Source: Cyrtodaria siliqua (taxonomy: Eukaryota > Mollusca > Bivalvia > Adapedonta > Hiatellidae). From it: a DNA stretch of 64,000 bases. The position numbers and the translations under genes were made by a program. The DNA is taken from positions 160,330-224,329 of the forward strand of contig JAWPHD010003245.1 in the NCBI GenBank assembly GCA_037043455.1, in the 5' to 3' direction. The stretch's first letter is position 1. Every line of letters begins with the position of its first letter. Below, piece by piece: positions 11,291-21,949 of this stretch. Below the pieces are notes generated by a model, which saw only the letters and a list, made by a program, of their open reading frames with translations, ran no database searches and was not told the DNA's origin.

Positions 11291-11849
11291 TCGTTGAATA
11301 TAACGAGATATTTTAAACTAGGCTGTATAGTGCTGGTGTATTAGAAAATAACACACTGTCAGAATAAATGGTGTACTCTAAATACCAGTTATCGGAAGTT
11401 AGAGTATGGCAGACACATAAAATAGACATGCTACAAATCAATTAGAGTTTGGTCTCATCTCGTTGGGTAATCTAAACACATCTGTGGGTACGCCAATATC
11501 GATATTTAAATCAACCAACTCGACGAGACCATACTCTATGTAGGTATTATACCACTAATTATTGCTATAGACTTATACATAGAGAGGGAGCGATGCATCT
11601 GCCAAACGTGATGACAAATTTTCATTGTTTATCTTGGCCAAGTTGGCGCCATTTTGTTCATTTCTTGTAGAAGTACTATTCATAGTGTAAACACAACTCG
11701 GCTTGGGTCAGTTGAATGGAATGAATTAGTTTGTCGTTGCCCCGTGGGGTTCTATTCGGTTGTTGAACTGTGTGTCTATACAATGAATAAATGTATTTAA
11801 ATGTGTTTAGATTATCTGTGTTCACTATCCAACGTCTATCTAACGTCGT
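11291..11849. other. No gene recognised
   Basis: AT-rich DNA with GAGTTTGGTCTCATCTCGTTG at 11446 partly inverted at about 11518-11540 (CAACTCGACGAGACCATACTC). This is a small possible foldback of about 100 bp. No other structure is supported. Confidence 0.35.
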
Positions 11850-12675
11850 AATTTGACGTTGTATCAACGTCAGAATATGACGTCTACCTGACTTTCATTT
11901 TCAACCATAATCCAACGTCAATCCAACGTCGGGATTTGACGTTGTTGTATCAACGTTAGTCTCTATCATCCAGACACACTCAAGCTGACTGCGAGCGCTA
12001 GCGAGCGTCTGGACTCACTGTTCTTTAAAAATTGTGACCGATAGACGGCGCCAACCGTCAAAACTGACTGCGACGTGACGTCATTTTGATTGCAACATCA
12101 AAGTGCACGTTGAATTACGCGCAAAATTAGTTCCAATGGGATGTGTGTACGTCCGTATTAAATACACAATAAACTTCGTTTTATTGTAGTTTCTCTAAAA
12201 ACATAATATAATCTTACCAAATGATGTTTAAAATTTAATTTTTAGCATTAATTGTGATCCGCTGACTATGTTTAGAGTAATTTTATTGCACAACATTGCG
12301 CGTAACGTCACGTATTTTTTGACGCCGTCGTGACGTAGGGGGTGATTCCCACGGATTTCCATAACAAACTGAAGTTGACCAATCAGAGGCCGGTGATTTT
12401 TTTTTGTACACACCTCGTTTTGATGTCAAAATTTTTAAAGAACAGTGAGTCCAGACCATCGTTTGGACTTCTTTGAGAGAAGTCTCGCGAGAGGTCTGGA
12501 TGATCGAGACTATATCAACGTCAGAGTCCAACGTCAATCCAACGTCGGGGTTTGACGTTGTATCAACGTCGGAATATGACGTCTACCTGACTTTCATTTT
12601 CAACCAAAATCCAACGTCAATCCAACGTCATAGCCCAACGTTGGATACAACGTCACATTGACGTCATGTGCCCAC
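11850..12675. mobile_element. GACGTC-rich element split by a nested insertion
   Basis: Both flanks of the insertion at 11957-12512 share AATATGACGTCTACCTGAC, CTTTCATTTTCAACCA and CCAACGTCAATCCAACGTC. The right end has the common invertebrate MITE signature GATACAACGTCA followed by TGTGCCCACTGGGG. Repeats of TTGACGTTGTATCAACGTC are internal palindromes. The left limit is uncertain. Confidence 0.6.
11957..12512. mobile_element. MULE-like element with 9-bp target duplication
   Basis: The left end AGTCTCTATCATCCAGAC and right end GTCTGGATGATCGAGACT are inverse complements bar one base. The match continues inward to GTCTGGACTCACTGTTCTTT (left), giving TIRs of about 80 bp or more with gaps. TATCAACGT occurs at 11948-11956 and 12513-12521, directly abutting the ends, which fits a 9-bp duplication typical of Mutator-like elements. 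No transposase is present. Confidence 0.7.
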
Positions 12676-12966
12676 TGGGGTGTCTATGTTTGACCTAATT
12701 GTATTCAACAGTTTGTGTTTTTTTATATTATTAAAATGAATCCAGTCTTGGTTTGGACTGAAAAAAGTAAGACAGTTTTTGTTCTATTTATAAAACTGGA
12801 AATCCTCTAATTACGTAAAGCGTGTGTATACACTGGCCAATCGCTGTGGGTTTAAATAATCGATAATGACAACGTTCTATGTGCAGTCGTTTATTTTAAA
12901 CGCTGTGTAGCAGTCTAAATCGTAACATCTTTAAAAACGAGTGTTCCGATTGATCTCATCATCATA

Positions 12967-13335
12967 ATGAAAAAAACCACCGCATATAATAGAAAATGCA
13001 CTGCATATCATAAGAAATGCACCACATATAAAGCCGTTTGTACCGAATATAATGCAATTGAAACCACCGAATATAAAGACATATCCACCACGTATATTAG
13101 AATATGTACCACATATAAAGTCAACAGAAGCACTGCATATAAATACAAACGTACTTCATATAATGTTCAAAGGACCTCATATATTAGATAAACTACTGCA
13201 TATAGTAATAAATGCGCCACATATAACGATAACTGGACCGCATATAATGGTTTATCTACTGCATATAATGACTTATCTATCGCATATAATGATTAATCTA
13301 CTGCATATAAATACTTTTCGGCAACATCATAAGAC
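12967..13335 (+). pseudogene. 21-bp tandem repeat encoding a decayed heptapeptide pattern
   Basis: GCATATAATnnnnnnTCTACT-type units of 21 bp run for about 17 copies, with a few 24-bp units. In the frame starting ATG at 12967 the units read T-T/A-Y-x-x-x-C/S (TAYNRKC, TAYHKKC, TTYKAVC, later TAYNGLS, TAYNDLS). All length changes keep the frame. Two in-frame stops (TAA at 13189-13191 and TAA in the IAYND unit) interrupt it. No signal peptide or known family is recognised. It may be a minisatellite with no coding past; the decayed repeat gene is my less certain reading. Confidence 0.4.
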
Positions 13336-13649
13336 AGTCATGGCGTTCCATATTTTACCTCTTTACAAAATAGCAGTTTACGCCAACTTTTTAACAAACC
13401 AACAACAATGTTTTGTATAACGTGCATTATTTTTATAAGCTGTCACATATAATAAGTTTATGACTCAGATCTGAGTGAATTTGTAATAAATAAAATAGTT
13501 TCAGTTAATAAACTTGCGTAGTGTTACAGGTTTAACTCAACCAATCAAAATCGTTCCAGGTTGTATTACACGTGTGTCATACAATAGAATATTAAATGGG
13601 TGTTCGGCACTGCTAACAAGAGACGTTATGTGATAAAATAGGATTTTTA
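13336..13649. other. No gene recognised
   Basis: AT-rich sequence. TGAATTTGTAATAAATAAAATAGTTTCAGTTA near 13475-13509 also occurs, slightly changed, at 45733-45765 and 49290-49320, so it is part of a dispersed repeat. Confidence 0.4.
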
Positions 13650-13802
13650 CTAGAGTAACGTGTTCTGGAAGTTTGTATGACCTCGAGTAGGTAAATGATA
13701 GGTCAAGGATCTCACGAGAGGCGGAGCCTCGAGTGTGATCCAGATCTGGCATTTACCTACGAGAGGTGATACAGACTTCCAGAACACGTTACTCTAGTAA
13801 TG
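13650..13802. mobile_element. Palindromic foldback element
   Basis: TTACTAGAGTAACGTGTTCT (13650) is the inverse complement of AGAACACGTTACTCTAGTAA (to 13800). Inner arms GTAGGTAAATG and CATTTACCTAC continue it around a GAGGCGGAGCCTCGAG centre. No ORF is present. Confidence 0.75.
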
Positions 13803-14500
13803 ATCCTTTTATTATATACCTCTTACACATCATTAACATAGAATTATTTGCATTGCTATTGCATACACATTCAATAAAGCATACTATTTCTCGATAAAGT
13901 GCAGCGGGTAAATGTATGTAGTTTTAAGGTGTTGGTGTTCATTGGTCTAACCTATTTGTTTTGTTGTATGACGTAACGTCGTCTTGACGTTCTTGCGCAT
14001 TGTGGCGTAAAACTTGCTTGAATCATTGGAAAAACCGCTGTTCTATTTTTAGTAAGATAGTGATACTAATTCTATTTTTAGTAGCATAGTGATAACCTGT
14101 AGTGTGATACAGGTTGTTGTATTCCGCTGTAAGAAAATGAAGGTACTATGCATATATTATTGATAGGATAATAAACTAATATACTCGATAATGAACATGT
14201 AATGTCGGCCGGTCGACATTATCATTTCGAGGGTTGATAATATATAAATATCACATTCATGAGAGGGTGATAGTCAGAATGTTCACCCTGAGGAAATGAT
14301 TATCGCCCGAGGCAATACACATACAAATGTCAAACAAGATTCTTGGGCCTGTATCGCTAGGGTCACCACGTGAATAAGCTTGGTAGAGCCTCCAGATGTC
14401 AACTGACTTTGTAAACACTCTGTTAGAGACGCTGCATCTAAAACTTTATCACCTCAGTCCTCTCACCGCTGCTCGACTTGTCAAATGAGAAAGTGTCGAT
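13803..14500. other. No gene; small hairpins and short duplication
   Basis: A hairpin at about 14180-14230 pairs CTCGATAATG and AATGTCG with CGACATTATCATTTCGAG around GGCC. TTCTATTTTTAGTARSATAGTGAT is repeated at 14041 and 14071. Confidence 0.45.
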
Positions 14501-14504
14501 TCAT

Positions 14505-16318
14505 ATGGAAACAAATACATACTCTGTAGCAGACTGGGAGAGATGATAAATGAATGGTTTGACTTGATATGCTTCCTGATGTTGACTGACTGTAAACACA
14601 CACTGTAACATACTGGGGGAGAGGATAAATGAATGGTTTGACTTGATATGCTTCCTGATGTTGTCCGACTGTATACACACACTGTAACATACTGGGGGAG
14701 ATGATAAATAAATGGTTTGACTTGATATGCTTCCTGATGTTGACTGACTGTATACACACACTGTAACATACTGGGGGAGAGGATAAATGAATGGTTTGAC
14801 TTGATATGCTTCCTGATGTTGTCTGACTGTATACACATGCTGTAATATACTGGGGGAGAGGATAAATGAATGGTTTGACTTGATATGCTTCCTGATGTTG
14901 TCTGACTGTATACACATGCTGTAACATACTGGGGGAGATGATAAATAAATGGTTTGACTTGATATACTTCCTGATGTTGTCTGACTGTATACACACACTG
15001 TAACATACTGGGGGAGATGATAAATAAATGGTTTGACTCGATATACTTCCTGATGTTGTCTGACTGTATACACATACTGTAACATACTGGGGGAGAGGAT
15101 AAATGAATGGTTTGACTTGATATGCCTCCTGATGTTGTCTGACTGTATATACATGCTGTAACATACTGGGGGAGAGGATAAATGAATGGTTTGACTTGAT
15201 ATGCTTCCTGATGTTGTCTGGCTGTATACATATGCTGTAACATACTGGGGGAGAGGATAAATGAATGGTTTGACTTGATATGCTCCCTGGTGTTGTCTGA
15301 CTGTATACACACACTGTAACAGACTTGGGGAGATGATAAATGAACGGTTTGACTTGATATGCTTCCTGGTGTTGTCTGACTGTATACACAAACTGTAACA
15401 GACTTGGGGAGATGATAAATGAACGGTTTGACTTGATATGCTTCCTGGTGTTTCCTGACTGTACACACACACACACACACTGTAACAGACTAGGAGAGAT
15501 GCTAAATGAATGGTTTGACTTGATATGCTTCCTGGTGTTGCCTGACTGTACACACGCACACACACTGTAACAGACTAGGAGAGATGATAATTGAATAGTT
15601 TGACTTGATATGCTTCCTGGTGTTGTCTGACTGTACACACATACTGTAACAGACTGGGAGAGATGATAATTGAATGGTTTGACTTGATATGCTTCCTGGT
15701 GTTGCCTGACTGTACACACACACTGTAACAGACTAGGAGAGATGCTAAATGAATGGTTTGACTTGATATGCTTCCTGGTGTTTTCTGACTGTATACACAT
15801 ACTGTAACATACTGGGGAGATGATAAATGAATGGTTTGACTTGATATGCTTCCTGATGTTGCCTGACTGTACACACACTCTGTAACAGACTGGGAGAGAT
15901 GATAAATAAATGGTTTGACTTGATATGCTTCATGGTGTTGCCAGACTGTATACACATACTGTAACATACTGGGGAGATGATAAATGAATGGTTTGGCTTG
16001 ATATGCTTCCTGGTGTTGTCTGACTGTATACACATACTGTAACAGAATGGGAGAGATGATAAATGAATGGTTTGACTTGATATGCTTCCTGATACTGTCT
16101 GACTGTATACACATACTGTAACATACTGGGGGAGATGATAAATGAATGATTTGACTGGATATGCTTCCTGATATTGTCTGACTGTATACACATACTGTAA
16201 CATACTGGGGAAGATGATAAATGAATGATTTGACTGGATATGCTTCCTGATGTTGTCTGACTGTATACACATACTGTAACATTTTGGGAGATATGATACA
16301 TTAATGGTTTGACTTGCT
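14505..16318. repeat. 79-bp minisatellite, about 23 copies
   Basis: GGTTTGACTTGATATGCTTC recurs every ~79 bp (for example 14556 then 14635) up to about 16310, followed by TGACTGTATACACAYACTG and TAACATACTGGGGGAGA. The unit length is not a multiple of three, yet all three minus frames stay open for hundreds of codons. The long minus-strand reading frames (343-465 codons) are therefore simply one stop-poor unit read in rotating frames. Units near 15440-15600 have expanded (AC)n and GTGTTGCC variants. I do not call a protein. Confidence 0.9.
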
Positions 16319-17371
16319 AAACAACTGTAACATATGTATTAAAAGCAAAACCGTATTCCTACTAAAGGTAGCACCAGAATGCTATGCAAAATGTCAATAA
16401 ATTATAAAAAAAGTGTGTGTTTTTATTGAAATCTTTTGGGGGGCATTTTTGGATAAAAAAAGATAAAAAAATCTATTGAATTTTGAAGAACTTTTTATTT
16501 TTTGAAAATGTGTTTGAGGGGAGTGGTTGGGGGCTGCTATTGGGAGAATCCCTCTTATTAAGGGAAATACGGTAATTGTAATTTATTGTGGTTCTTGTAA
16601 TAATAAATTCATATTTATTTGAAGTTTAAACATCTGTGTGAAATTCATTTTAACGACGAGTACTATATGTGTTGTGATCGCTAAACCTTCTTGTCTGTCA
16701 ATCTGCATCACTCTTTCACAGGCTAAAATTACCTAACATTTTCTTCTTTGTGAGTGCAATTTTACACTTGCCTTCACAAACCGCATTATCTCTTAAATAT
16801 GTATTGCGACTAAAAATGGAATTGTTTGAATAAGATTTGTCATCGGTTTCAAAGCATGTACGGTGCTCGTATTGGAACAGATGAGAAAAAGGGACGAACA
16901 TTCCCATAAAACAATGCCACCTCCACAGCTCGAATTTCGATGTCTGCAGCCCTGCAGTAAGGCTGTTGGGGCCACTTATCTATTAGTTACAGAGCGCTAT
17001 CAATTTCTTGTACTCCTCTGAAACTACTTGACGGATTTTCATAAATTTTCACAGGAATGTTTCTCTTTATGTCTAATTGATCCTAGCAAATTGCAGGTCG
17101 GTCGAAACTTCAAGATGGCCGCCACTGCTATAAATATATTTACTGATACATAAGGTTTATTGTACTAGTATACTGATGTTTCTGAAATATTCCATCTGAA
17201 ACAAATAAACAATGTTCTGTGAGAGGTGTCGTTCCAAGTATGTTTGAGTTTATAAATGGACTTTATAATTATCAACAGCAGAAAACTGCATGAAAATATA
17301 GATTTGGCGTTGTCCGTTCCTGTTCCGTCTTCTGACCATCCCAATTAAGTGTCGCCTTCTCAAAAACTCCT
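16319..17371. other. No gene; inverted HINE fragment at 16985-17125
   Basis: 16985-17125 is an inverted copy of the 317-bp repeat family (CTCCTCTGAAACTACTTGAC, CTAATTGATCCTAGCAAAT, AAGATGGCCGCCAC). The remainder is AT-rich with no support for a gene. Confidence 0.55.
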
Positions 17372-17432
17372 GAGGGCTGGTGTGGCGCAGTCGGTAGCAC
17401 GGCAGATTTGTAACCGGAGGCAGAGGGGTAGA
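17372..17432 (+). repeat. SINE head fragment, tRNA-Thr-like
   Basis: GGCTGGTGTGGCGCAGTCGG, then GATTTGTAACCGGAGGC, matches the head of the SINE at 18424. It stops before the B-box and runs into a C-rich/A-rich tract. Confidence 0.6.
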
Positions 17433-17469
17433 CACCCCCACCCCCCCCCCAAAAAAAAATAAAAAAAAT

Positions 17470-18405
17470 ATTCATGTTCATTTTATCATTTTTTGTTCAT
17501 GCTCATTAAAGGTCTTCATCATGACCCCTGCCTTGTTTCAGGTGCCAGCTCGCTCATCTCGCTAAGAAAAACTATAACGTGGCTGCCAGGGGCGTAGCTT
17601 CTACAACGTGGCTCCCAGGGGCGTAGCTTCCTATAACACTTTTTTCTGAGAAATCGAAAAAATAAAAATGTCAAAAATGCAATAAAACTCGGAGGCCTAG
17701 TGGGGTAAGGGGCTAAATTGTATACTAGTACTTCGTGTTAATATAATAACATTAAATTACTTTAAATGTTTTCAGCTTCTTTTTAGTTATAAGATATATA
17801 ATTTACGGTAAAAAGTAAGGTTATTGATGCTCATAGACATATTCACCGGTACGAAATATACGCCAAAACGCACCTCCGACAGTCTAGCTGAATTTTTTTT
17901 TCAGGGGGAGCATGCCCCCGGACCCCCCTAGAACTCGGCCTACACATCATATTCAGCCAAGTTTAGCCCATGGCTCCAGCGTAAATAGAGTGTCTACAAT
18001 AGTATTTGATGCAACTCTACAGTTCAGGGTGAGAGGGTTCTAGGCCCATTCTCCATATTTTATCTCGATGTACATGGAGGATGAGCCTGGCATTTTCATT
18101 CCTGTTAGGCGCCATATAACCTTTCATGTGTTGGTGCGCCTTAAAACCCCAATTTAATTATATTATATATTTTGAGAATCCAAACCCTGGACACAATATA
18201 AACGGCTTTAATCCAACCCCATAATTGGAGTGTCAAATTAGGAGCTACCAACTCCTATTTCATTTTCAGTCACAGGTATTTTAAAACCTGTGAATAAACC
18301 TATACTTTTAATTGGCACATATATATTATTATATGACCTAAAACCCTAGATAGAGTTTTGATGAACGGTTTTGAAGTGTAATTTTGCTGATATTTGGCAC
18401 GTTAG
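17470..18405 (+). pseudogene. Degenerate copy of the 19.4-20.3 kb gene fragment
   Basis: 17470-17560 matches 20010-20100 (TTCATGTTCATTTTATCATT ... TTTCAGGTGCCA). 17966-18140 matches 20130-20310, including CTTTGTTAGGCGCC-like flank and GTTGGTGCGCCTTAAAACC. The exon equivalent to 20082-20189 is interrupted here by ~400 bp carrying AGGGGCGTAGCTTC repeats and GGGGGAGCATGCCCCCGGAC. 18180-18400 also matches 19448-19690 at lower identity. The exon frame is destroyed. Confidence 0.6.
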
Positions 18406-18423
18406 TTTCTTCAACTCCGCACA

Positions 18424-18746
18424 GGGAGGGCTGGCGTGGCGCAGTCGGTAGCGCGGCGGATTTGTAACCGGAGGCCCCGGGTTCAATCCTCCGTGGTGCC
18501 ACTGAGTTCCGTCGGTGTGTTCTTGGGCAAGACACTTTTCCTTAGCCTCGTCCGTCGGATGGGGACGTAAACCGGGCGGTCCCGTGTATCGGTCTATTAA
18601 CCGAGCACGTTAAAGAACCATAGGAATCTATTCGATAATAAGAGTAGGGCAGGTTCCCGGATTCCTATGTATCCTTCCCCTCTCTCTGGGGCGGCTCTAA
18701 ATAACCTGTACTGTGTTGATGAGCCGTTAAACAACATTCAATTCAA
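18424..18746 (+). mobile_element. Full-length tRNA-derived SINE with 14-bp duplication
   Basis: The head (18427-18490) is tRNA-like: A-box GTGGCGCAGTCGG, anticodon-arm GGATTTGTAACC (TGT, Thr-like) and B-box GGGTTCAATCC. The body has GTTCTTGGGCAAGACACTT and TAAAGAACCATAGGAATC, ending ACATTCAATTCAA. TTCAACTCCGCACA flanks it exactly at 18410-18423 and 18747-18760. It is the reference copy for the truncated copies at 25931 and 60408. Confidence 0.9.
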
Positions 18747-19224
18747 TTCAACTCCGCACAATTATTATACCTACTTCAGGGATCACTCTAGGCCGCGATT
18801 CTGCGATATTCTCGCATTAAAATCTCAAAAATCGCATGAAAAAAAGACAAATGGAACAAATTGCCGCATCGAATTCTGGAAATCCATTTTCACCATTTCG
18901 GTTCGTAATGCAAATATATTGATTTATATTTCATTTAAAATCTCAAATTAATTTGTTCAGACCCAATTATTCGCGATTAAAACATATAAAATGAGAAAAT
19001 ATCAAATTATTCGAAAACACATCAAAAGGAGATTGTTATGTCTGTAACCCTCCGGTTCACTTTTGCTTCATGTCTGACCATTATCCTCCGATCTATAATG
19101 ACGTGATTAACTATGTACTGGTGCAAGCAATTAACTTTGAATCCGAAATGTTTCGCGAAAATTGTGAATGTCTCATTAAAATCAAGCTAATGGGACATTT
19201 TATCTCATTGAAATTCAATCCTAG

Positions 19225-19295
19225 GGTGATCCCTGCTACTTACACCAAACTTGGTGTGCAGCATTACTGGCATGATGTTTATGGAGCAAGAGAAG
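19225..19295 (+). CDS. Candidate exon, unknown protein (exon 1 of pair)
   Basis: An acceptor CCTAG ends at 19224 and a donor GAAG/GTAAGG begins at 19296. The frame reads VIPATYTKLGVQHYWHDVYG and ends in an Arg-Glu then the first base of a Gly codon. This phase matches the candidate exon at 20082. The open frame actually extends from 19070 to 19471, so exon limits are inferred. No family recognised. It may be a host exon, a captured fragment, or chance. Confidence 0.35.
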
Positions 19296-20081
19296 GTAAG
19301 GCAGATAACATTGCTGGAGTGATTGCCCTTAATAAATGTGTGGTGCCTACTCTTAAAGTAGCTATCCCGCCAACAGCAGCCACATTTTACATCATACGTA
19401 TGCCGTTTCTAAACATACTGACGACAAGGTATATAAACAACTTAAGTTTTTTGAGAATACAAACTCTATAGACACAATATGAACGTCTTTAACCAGCCAG
19501 GCCAAACCCCAAAACTGGAGTGTTAAGTAAGAGTTACCAACTAATAAACATTGTACGCATTTTCAATCAATGGTATTTTAAGAACCCATGAACAAAAATA
19601 TGTTTAATCGGCACATATACATTATTTTATGACCTGAACACCTGTATTAGGTATAGATAAACAATTTTATAGTGTCGTTTTGCTGATATTTGGCGGTTTA
19701 GAGCCTTTATACAATAAGAGGAAACCCTGTTGAATGTGTTGAAGAGTATAATTGTGATTGTGAGCAGGTCAGTCCAAAATAATTTACTATCCAAAACATG
19801 TTGTGAAATTTGTGTCGCCTACTCCTGAAGCACTGTCACTATCAAGTATTGATGTATAGAAAACAAAGGCAATTAATGTACATCAATTGATTTAAGCTAA
19901 CCAGTAGGCCTTATTGCCTAGTCGGTAACCCTGTCTTCATCGCTCGTTGTGTTGTGCCCCGCGTGGTTCCCGTTAGGCGGGTAGGCAGAGGCGTAGAACC
20001 CTCCCCAAAATTCATGTTCATTTTATCATTTTTTGTTCATGCTCATTAAAGGTCTTCATCATGACCTCTGCATTGTTTCAG

Positions 20082-20189
20082 GTGCCATCTCGCTCAAATC
20101 ACTAGAGCAGTGGCAGAAAAACTCTAAACATGGCTTCAGCGTAAATGGAATGTCTACAATAGAATTTGCAGCAACTCTCGGTTCTGCAG
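20082..20189 (+). CDS. Candidate exon, unknown protein (exon 2 of pair)
   Basis: The acceptor is TTGTTTCAG (to 20081) and the donor GCAG/GTGAGA (from 20190). It reads AISLKSLEQWQKNSKHGFSV then NGMSTIEFAATLGSA, with a 108-bp length typical of internal exons. The preceding exon's split Gly codon completes with GT here. A degenerate copy of this exon at 17542-17560 plus 17966-18035 supports it being a duplicated unit. I cannot name the protein and see neither start nor terminal exon. Confidence 0.4.
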
Positions 20190-20330
20190 GTGAGACGGTT
20201 CTAGGCCCATTCTCCATATTTTATCTCAATGTAAATGGAGGATGAACCTGGCATGTTCATTCCTGTTAGGTGCCATATAACCTTTCTTGTGTTGGTGCGC
20301 CTTAAAACCCAATTCAATTATTTGCGTTGT

Positions 20331-21148
20331 GTTTGCTCTGTGGTGCAGTGCGACCCTACGACAGGGTTCCCACGGTCAGGAAAAAAATAGGGATTTTTAG
20401 CAAAAATCAGGGGAATTGGAAATCAGTGGCTGAGGACCGAATATTCATCTTCATGGTTAGAGCAGTTTCTTCAACTTCATCTTAAATTCTCTAGAGTAAA
20501 CAACCCTAAATTGCAAACACTTATTCAAAATATTACCTTGAGAAGAGTACGGGCACCCTTTGTCTCCTTTTCTGTTTTCTATCGGCTTTCTGCAGTGGTG
20601 GATGAGCTATTTTCTTGTCCACCTTTTTGCAGTGGAGCCGTTGATTTTTTTTCTTTTTTAGCTTTTTGCAGTGGAGAATGAGTTGTTTTCTTTGTAAGCA
20701 GTCTGCAACGGAGGATATGCTGGCTTTTTTCAGCTTTCTTTAGTGGTGAATGTTTTCTTTTTCAGCTTTCTGCTGTGGTGGATGAGCTGTTTTCTCATTC
20801 AGCTTTCTACAGGCGGGGGAGCTATTTTCAATCTCATTAAAATCAGACCCGTTATCACGCTACGTTACTCTACACTACTACATATAGCAGAGATTATCAA
20901 AGAGAAATTAGGATATGATTTTAATGAGATTGAGTTGTTTTTTTCAGCGTTCATGGATGTAAAGGAAATACTGGATCTAATTTATATGTATTATGTAAGA
21001 GAATATTTTTGATTGTACTATTTGAATAAATTGTTGATTATATTTTAAAAATAGCTGTTGTTGGTTTTGCTTCCTTTCGTGTTAAATTTTACCCGTAACA
21101 TGCATATTGAATATCAAATTAATAACAACAACATTATGTTGGTTGTAT
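20331..21148. repeat. ~55-bp degenerate tandem repeat at 20585-20825 within gene-free DNA
   Basis: AGCTTTCTGCAGTGGTGGATGAGCT-like units recur about five times (20585, 20627, 20672, 20730, 20765, 20800), with variable spacing. The rest of the stretch has no supported gene; a small ORF at 20743-21012 starts inside the repeat. Confidence 0.5.
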
Positions 21149-21815
21149 CAGGCACTCACCCTTCAGTACAGTGATTTAAGAAGTATTGGTTTTAACAGGC
21201 CTTCCAAATCTCTGAATAAATTCCGGATTTTTCAGTTGCTCCCCGGATCGCCGGATTTAAGTCTACAATCTCCGGACTTTCCTTCAAAACAAAACGTTCA
21301 TTATTTAACAGCTGTATTTTCACAATGTATCGGCTATTTCCGGAGTTGTTGTAAAACATGTGACCCCTGGGGAGGGGCTAAATTGCAAAATATTAGACCT
21401 CTCTTGTAGTTACAGAAAAAAATAGTAAAGATTTTCCAACACTGTGATCCACGAGACACTGATAATAATCACTTTTGTTTTATTAATTTATAATTTAGAG
21501 AAATATCACTAATGAATCTTCAGTGCCTAGTGGATAGAAGTTGTTTGACCATTCGTTAAAACAATAATTAAATATAGACACAAATATAAAAAAGTAATAT
21601 TAACTATTATTCTAATTACACAAGCTTCGCATTCCTTTGTCTTACATCCATGTAGCAAGCACATTGATGAGGCCCTCCCCGGGGGGAGGGGGAGGGGGTC
21701 CCCATATCCCTTAAAGTAATGGCCATTGTTCCCCAGATCCTCAAAGGTATTTGTCAAAGTTCCCCAAAAGTATTTTGCCCATGTTCCCTAGATCCCTAAA
21801 AGTATTTACACTGTT
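21149..21815 (+). repeat. ~670-bp duplicated repeat, copy 1
   Basis: GGCACTCACCCTTCAGTACA through GTATTTACACTGTTCCTTAG is nearly identical to 22217-22894. It includes CCGGATTTTTCAGTTGCTCC and a run of GTTCCCTAGATCCCTAAAAG-type short repeats. Open frames are the same in both copies, but composition and repeats argue against a gene. Distant relatives lie at 26870-27010 and 27240-27345. Confidence 0.8.
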
Positions 21816-21949
21816 CCTTAGATCCCCAAAAGTGTTAAACATAGTTCCCTAAAAGTATCAAATATTGTTCGCTGATAAACCTTATGTAAAACACATACTG
21901 CATGTTGTCTTCTCTGGACTGCTTTTAACTTTTACACATTCATAACAAG

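Noticed and set aside
14449..15878. Minus-strand ORFs of 343, 354 and 465 codons
   Set aside because: They lie in a 79-bp minisatellite and are the same stop-free unit read in rotating frames; no start context, domain or splice structure supports a protein.
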